Shown here: positions 57,498-64,000 of the stretch, piece by piece | Layout of the letters: each line of letters starts with the position of its first letter | Numbering within the stretch: the stretch's first letter is position 1 | Assembly: GCF_018812025.1 (NCBI RefSeq) | Contig: NC_063045.1 | Span: forward strand, 16,913,046 to 16,977,045 | DNA: 64,000 bases | DNA from: Megalobrama amblycephala | Lineage: Eukaryota > Chordata > Actinopteri > Cypriniformes > Xenocyprididae | Direction: 5' to 3' | Notes under the pieces: model-generated | Told to the model about the DNA's origin: nothing | Databases searched by the model: none | What the model saw: only the letters and a program-made list of their open reading frames with translations | Program-made: the position numbers and the translations under genes

Positions 57498-57685
57498 CCA
57501 GGGGTGTCCAATCCTGCTTCTGGAAGGCCACTGTCCTGTAGTTTAGCTCTAACTGGCCTCACACCTGCCAAGTTCTAGTATGTCTAGTAAGACCATATTT
57601 AGCTGGTCCAGATGTGTTTAATTGGGATGGGGGGCTGAACTCTGCAGGACAATGACCCTCCAGGAGCAGGATTGGACACTCCTGG
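57498..57685. mobile_element. Palindromic MITE, second of a tandem pair
   Basis: CCAGGGGTGTCCAATCCTGC and its inverse bound 188 bp. A partial third copy seems to start near 63885 (GGTCCTGGAGAGTC). Confidence 0.8.
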
Positions 57686-60246
57686 TTTAGCTAGACTCAG
57701 TAATAAGACACTAAGCTCATATTTTTATGTAATCACCACTAGATGTCAGTAGCACACCACTAGAGATTGTTATTCCAGCTTTTTAAGACAAGAAGCAAAA
57801 GTAGTGTGTACATGTTTTTTTGAAAACAAAAATTCTAGTGTGTTGTTGCCACATTAGAGTTTTAAAGTTCTAGTGTGCAAATTGTTTTATGAACACTCAA
57901 ATCTTAATGTATGGATCTTGTCAGGGCTTCATTTAAACCTAAATTCTGATTGGCTTCCCTTCAGCCATTTGGTAAGTTTGTCCAAATTAGTTAACTGTTA
58001 AATCTTTACTCTTATCCATTCACATGACAACTCTTCACTAATTTGTTTGACCGTTTAAGGTGTTCTTGCGAACCTAAATTACAATATTCTCCCAATGTTC
58101 ATGTGCGCATGCTAACACAATACATGTGCTGCATCCTTAATGAGCCGCCCGTGGCCCAAAACATGCGTTCTGACTGGTTTGTCGTTTATCCTGACAGCAT
58201 GACAGCATCGCCTCTAATCTTTAAGAGTGCCTGCTGGGATGCAAAACAAAGATATGCCATTATAATCCGCTGAGAGTTTGCTTGGCACTTAAATTTGCAG
58301 GTGAAAGCTCCTGGTAAGTTGTAGAAGTCAGGCTTATAGAAATGGTTTCCTGGATACCCGCCTTCGTGGAAGCAAGCGGAGCATGAAACAATTCATATTT
58401 TCATTGAATGGTTTGCAGCTCCAAGTTTACATAGACAATAAGACATAGTTTACACTCCAGTTCCAGTTGAGCGAAGGTGAGTGCCAATTAGCATTTTAAA
58501 GGCCTAATTTCCTGTGGAGCAAGATTATAAAGCTCTGTGCACACCTTTTAAGCACCTGTTTTAAAACGCTGTTGGAAAGAGTTTGATTAGATTGTCGAAT
58601 CTGAACACTTTCAAAGCGCCAACAAAAACTGCACAATCTCTGGCAGTTTTCTCTCTATGGTTTTCGAGTACTCTTAAATACAGGTCACCATACAAAGGAC
58701 ACCCTGTCCACCTACACATATTCGCACACTTTAAAAGTAACTAGTCTATTTTGAAACCATGCCATAAAACATAATCCAAGTGCTAAGGGCAATTGCAAAT
58801 CATATCTGGTCTACTGCACAGAAGAGCCAAGAAATCATTAGAATCTTGTTATGCAGTACATATTCATGTCCTCATCATACAGTATGTTATACAGTTTTAA
58901 ATTAGATATATTAGCTAAAATATTAACACTTTAATAGTAACCATATTACTTCCCAATTAAGTGAACATACTGTGTGAACTTTATATAATTTCACTACTCT
59001 AGTTTGAGTGGATGTTGCCATTTTTACTAGTTGTGCTAATCAATTATGCTAACTTATAAAAATGTTTAAGCTTTTTTTATTCCCCAATAACCCTTTTCAT
59101 CATGTTAGCCTTTTGTAAAATCCAGGTCCTTAAAATTGCAATGTAATGGAAGTAGCGTCAGATCATATTTTACATATTGTGATGTACATCTGAGTGAAAT
59201 GTATCATTGACAAAGAAAAAAAAAAGTGGGACAGGACTTGGTTCTATGATCAGTTGTTGATTGGATGGAGGAGGAACTGAATACGAGCTTTCATTTGATT
59301 GTAAGAAAGAGGCATGGTTTAAGCAGACTAAATAATTGGAAAAGTCTGGCATACATCACACAGAGAGAATACTGGAATTTCACTGGAAGATTGAGTTATG
59401 ACATTTTGATTAAAAATTGAGGTAAAAAAAGAAAGAAATGCATACATAGATAGATGAATCATTCACAATAAGATCACAATTAGAAAATAGATTGAATTTC
59501 TATTTCATGCCGACTTTAACATCATCCTCCAGGCTGTAATGAATTGGCATCATTACAGAATGAACATCAGACAATATTAACAAAGGATCTAATGAATTTT
59601 GTGATGTTTTATAGTGTTAAAGTCACTCTAAAGTTATAGAGTTAAAAACCAACTGCGTAACAGGAACAACTCATTAAACAGAACAAAAGACTGAGAGAGA
59701 GAGTGGAAAAGACAGTGAGAGACCATATAATAAGGTAAAGAAACATATGACAGTCCAGCCCAGATGAGAGACACACTTCATGCTTTCATTTCTCCTGCTC
59801 GGCAGGAGAACCTTATGAGGGTCTCTCTAGTGCCCTTGCTGACCATTAAAGGCGACTAATTGGAGCCCAGGGACAGACAGCTCCGAGAGCTACAGAAACC
59901 TCTCAAAGAAAAGAGTTCCCAGAGAAGGAAAGAGTTCCTCTAGGAAAAAAGTAAATACTCCTGCAGTTTTGGACCACACTCCACCAGGTACCTTATTGCT
60001 ACTCAAACTTCAAGAAGAGAAGGGAAAAAAGGGGCTAAAGTCTGAGGTGATGGGTTTCTGGGAGATATGGTTTACTCTTGAGTCATCATGCTTGAGAGAA
60101 ATGATCTGTGGACAGAATTTTTCTTCTCAGTTTTTCCCTTTTCTCCTCTAATCTCTCTGCGCTTTAGTCTTCAGAGACAAAATGGACTATAGCATTTCAG
60201 TTTTTGCAGATTTGTAAACATAAACTTGTACTACATCAACAGCCTC
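57686..60246. other. No gene recognised
   Basis: Mostly unique-looking AT-rich DNA. No conserved domain, splice-bounded exon or terminal-repeat element is visible. It could contain regulatory DNA of tcf15 or of the next gene. Confidence 0.45.
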
Positions 60247-60250
60247 TTAA

Positions 60251-60727
60251 AGGGTTAGTTCACCCAAAAATGAAAATTCTGTCATTTATTACTTACTCTC
60301 ATGTCGTTCGTTAATCTTCGGAACACAAATTAAGATATTTTAGTTGAAATCCGATGGCTCCGTGAGGCCTCCATAGGGAGCAATGACACTTCCTCTCTCA
60401 AGATCCATAAAGGTACTAAAAACATATTTAAATCGGTTCACGTGAGTACAGTGGTTCAATATTAATATTATAAAGCGACAAGAATATTTTTGGAGCGCCA
60501 AAAAAACCAAAATAACGATTTATTTAGTGATGGCCGATTTCAAAACAATGCTTCAGGAAGCATCGGATCATAAATGAATTGTCCCTATGGAGGCCTCACG
60601 GAGCCATCGGATTTCAACTAAAATATCTTAATTTGTGTTCCGAAGATTAACGAAGGTCTTACGGGTGTGGAATGGCATGAGGGTGAGTAATAAATGACAG
60701 AATTTTCATTTTTGGTGAACTAACCCT
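60251..60727. mobile_element. TTAA-flanked MITE
   Basis: TTAA at 60247-60250 and 60728-60731; ends AGGGTTAGTTCACC and exact inverse. Long inverse arms, closely related to 52862-53423. An internal ~20-bp block (CCATAGGGA, GAGGCCTC words) occurs three times. Confidence 0.92.
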
Positions 60728-60731
60728 TTAA

Positions 60732-62756
60732 ATGCTGCTAATTGGAAACTAGCATAGTCACATTTAGCCACTTCCAACGTAAATCAGGGACAAGTTATTA
60801 TTGCAAAATATACCCAGACACTATGATAAAGACCTTGACATGAAGCAGACAGCTCTTATCACCTTGGATGTTTTGTTTTTTGAGTGGCGTACAGTGTATT
60901 GCTTGCTACATGTATACTGCCAAAATACATGGTCACGTAACTAATTTAACTTGTTAGATAAGCTAATCTACAACATTTACATTTATTAATTTAGTAGACA
61001 CTTTTATCCAAAGTGACTTGAGGAAAACAACAGTGATACAATAATTTGTTTATATTAGCATAATGCTTGTGCTAATCTGCAATCTAAAATAACATATTTA
61101 GCTACAAGGTAATATCTCTTCATCCATTTTAATTTGTCTGTCATCCAGCTTTCTGTATTTCTTACCATTTTCTTGTTCTTCCAAAGAATGTTGAGGCTGC
61201 TTTTACTGCAGTCTGTTACTACTTTGAGTTGTAATGTTGGTTACTAACCGCTAAGCGATCAAGCATAGAAAACAATGTGTTGGTACTACTCAGTAAAATA
61301 TCTCACCTCATGTTCATACAATAGATCAAATTAAGCTCATAATCCTTCATTATGACCTCTAGACAAGTAAAATGTGATTGAAGAGAGTATACAGAGTAAT
61401 ACAGCATTAACTGGACAATCCCCAACAGGTTTATTTATAACACATGGCGTGAGAATCACAGCTTGACAAAAAGATGTTAGAAAGCTGTCATCATCCTCCT
61501 CACCATAGGTAACACATCTCAATGTGCTAAATAACAACACTGATGAAGGTAAGAATGCAAATATATGGCTTAATCTTCCTCTGTGGCCCCATATGCTTAA
61601 AGAAACCTAGAGACATATGATTATTAAAGCAATATTGGGAGGAAGTGTTTTCTGTAATACAAAGTGAAGCTGACTAAACCCCCCTTGACTATTGTTAAAT
61701 TGCTGTAATATACAGCCTCTCGTATCATATTTCTATTAATAAATGGCTGCAACAGGCGTATCATAATAATGGCAATATTCTGCTGCCAAGTAATAAACTA
61801 CATTAGCCTAACTATTTACTATTCATTTTCTAAGCATAAACCAGAGAACCACAGTTCTATGGCTGCTCTTAAAACACGTGTACTGAGAATTATGTGCATG
61901 ATTTACGCACATGACTGATTAATCACAAATTATATGCATGCCCAGGGGATATTTACAACACTGAAGACTTTATAGCTATAAATTCCTATCTCAAGGTCAC
62001 TCACATTATAATTAGACATTTCCAGATCTAGACTGTGAGCAATCTGTTGGACGTTTACTGGGGAGGGGGGAAAGAGTAGAGAGAAGCCCTGCCCATGACT
62101 GGTGAGGGAATCTGCCTTATTAGCTTAGCTCCTCCCCCAAATGGGCAGTACACAGTCCGCCATGTTTATCTCCTCGCCAGAGCATTTTACACCCAAATTC
62201 AAGTTAAGAAATGTATTCTTATTAAAGCTACTAAAGTTATTTAAACAAAAGCAATGAGTGATTTTCAGTTTTTCTTTTGTTGTTTGGTTCATATTAACAG
62301 CAGCAATAGGTAATGTATATTACGCTGCTGTCACTTTAATGTTACTTGCTGTTTATGTTCACAGATATAACTGACAGTGTTTGTGAACTTTGTGTGTTTT
62401 TGACATAACCTTGTGTGTATTTGACAGTTTAAGTACAATAAGAAAAAAATCAGTTTATGACAAAGAAAGTGCCATCTGACAGCCAGCTTTCTGAGCGCGC
62501 GCTTTGGATGTGTGCGCTCAGCAAACCATATATCAGATGTTTCAACTTTAAACAGTTATGGCTTTAAATCGCAAGCAAATAATAACTTTAATGATGATGA
62601 AGAACTGCAATGTCATGTGACTGTGGCCACAATAGAGATGATAATCAAAACCAAACAGATTGTTAGTGTTTGGTATTTGAGTTGTAAAGGTGGGTAGCAG
62701 CAGCTCATTTGCATTAAAACATACATTAAGAACATACAAAAGAACGTTCCTTCCAC
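60732..62756. other. No gene recognised
   Basis: AT-rich. A short GC-rich hairpin (CTGAGCGCGCGC ... GTGCGCTCAG) lies at ~62491-62520. No coding sequence recognised. Confidence 0.45.
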
Positions 62757-62760
62757 TTAA

Positions 62761-63717
62761 AGGTGCCCAAGAACGTTCTTTCACAAGATGTAATATAAGT
62801 CTAAGGTGTCTCCTGAATGTGTCTGTGAAGTTTCAGCTCAAAATACCCCATAGATTTTTTTTAATTAATTTTTTTAACTGCCTATTTTGGGGCATCATTA
62901 ACAATACACTGATTTACACTCGGCGCCGCCCCCTTAAATCGCGTGCTCCCTGCCACATGAGCTGTCGACTATATTACAGCGCATTTACAAAGTTCACACA
63001 GCTAATATAACCCTCAAATGGATCTTTACAAGATGTTCGTCATGCATGCTGTATGCATGCTTCGAATTATGTGAGTAAAGTATTTATTTGGATGTTAAAG
63101 TTTTATTCTGAGTGAATTTGAGGCTGTCCTCCGTGGCTAACGGCTAATGCTACACTGTTGGAGAGATTTATAAAGAATGAAGTTGTGTTTATGCATTATA
63201 CAGAATGCAAGTGTTTAAAAAATGAAAATAGCGACGGCTCTTGTCTCCGTGAATACAGTAAGAAACGATGGTAACTTTAACCACATTTAACAGTACATTA
63301 GCAACATGCTAACGAAACATTTAGAAAGACAATTTACAAATATCAGTAAAAATATCATGATATCATGGATTATGTCAGTTATTATTGCTCCATCTGCCAT
63401 TTTTCGCTGTTGTTCTTGCTTACCTAGTCTGATGATTCGACTGTGTGCAGCTCCAGACGTTAACTGGCTGCCCTTGTCTAATGCCTTTCATAATGTTGGG
63501 AACATCATGGGCTGGCATTATGCAAATATTGGGACGTACACCCCGACAGTGTTATGTTGAGATTCGCCTGTTCTTCGGAGGTCGTTTAAACAAATGAGAT
63601 TTATATAAGAAGGAGGAAACAATGGAGTTTGAGACTCACTGTATGTCTTTTCCATGTACTGAACTCTTGTTATTCAACTATGCCAAGGTAAATTAAATTT
63701 TTGAATCAAGGGCACCT
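62761..63717. mobile_element. TTAA-flanked element with AGGTGCCC ends
   Basis: TTAA at 62757-62760 and 63718-63721; ends AGGTGCCC and GGGCACCT are perfect but only 8 bp. The length is ~957 bp and the frames (e.g. 63306-63560) have no recognisable domain. TTAA targeting fits piggyBac-like or Kolobok-like elements. Confidence 0.75.
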
Positions 63718-63721
63718 TTAA

Positions 63722-64000
63722 AAATGGGCTTTTAAAACATGGTAATAAATGATCTGTGGTGTATTGTGATCTGAAACTTTAGACACATTCTGGGGACACC
63801 TGAGACTTATATTACTGTAAAAAAGGGCATAAATAATATGTCCCTTTTAAGACTCCATATTTAGCTCAGCTCTGGTCCTGGAGAGTCTCAGTCCTGCAGT
63901 TTTACATGAAATATGGTGAAATATGACTCATGCATGTTTTGGTAAAACTGAAACTACTTAATTGAACTCTTCCAGCATTTCTATTTGTGTTGATATTCAT
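63722..64000. other. No gene; partial repeat near 63885
   Basis: GGTCCTGGAGAGTCTCAGTC resembles the start of the palindromic MITE at 57296. It runs off the window without a visible partner arm. Confidence 0.4.

Overview
The window looks like teleost fish nuclear DNA, probably from a cyprinid-type genome. It is AT-rich, most of its length is interspersed repeats, and its three recognisable host genes are vertebrate genes with GT-AG introns. I see no bacterial operons, CRISPR array, rRNA or tRNA. A run of exactly 1000 N (26375-27374) is an assembly gap.

Host genes. (1) A five-exon astacin-family metalloprotease of the teleost six-cysteine, hatching-enzyme-like group lies on the minus strand (30899-32069). 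It has a signal peptide, an intact zinc site and Met-turn, a TATA box and a poly(A) signal. (2) bzw1, a translation regulator with a W2 domain, lies on the plus strand: noncoding exon ending at 41787, coding exons 42497-49960, poly(A) signal at 50631. The eleven coding exons give 419 aa. (3) A bHLH factor of the paraxis/Tcf15 type lies on the minus strand: long first exon 55142-55699 and a probable tiny second coding exon 54843-54875.

Layout. 1-26374 is gene-poor and filled with nested DNA transposons: a foldback with ~1 kb arms (3906-10008), nested elements at 10424-12540 and 12619-13740, a palindromic nest at 15399-19264, and a 5.7 kb element with an 8-bp target duplication (19890-25584) that contains a second element (20316-24066) carrying a THAP zinc-finger exon. 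27375-35475 holds two ~2.93 kb near-identical direct copies with the astacin gene between them. Each copy carries promoter-like modules and a LINE-like tail. The second copy ends at a 5'-truncated chromodomain Ty3/gypsy element (35476-39665). Beyond it lie an L2-like LINE fragment, a 100-bp exact copy of bzw1 intron 1 sequence, and a diverged relic of the astacin promoter, which suggests the protease was once part of a larger tandem array. bzw1 intron 9 holds a three-deep transposon nest. From 50682 to the end the sequence is tcf15 plus MITE-type repeats.

Many elements sit at exact target duplications (TTAA, TA, TAA, TTA, 8-bp and 9-bp), so the order of insertion can be read directly. In two palindromes the undamaged arm preserves the empty site for an insertion in the other arm. 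I found no clearly new cellular system. The strongest candidates for something undescribed are the THAP element with its inward-facing coding exons, the TATA-bearing modules flanking the protease, and the templated copy of bzw1 intron sequence.
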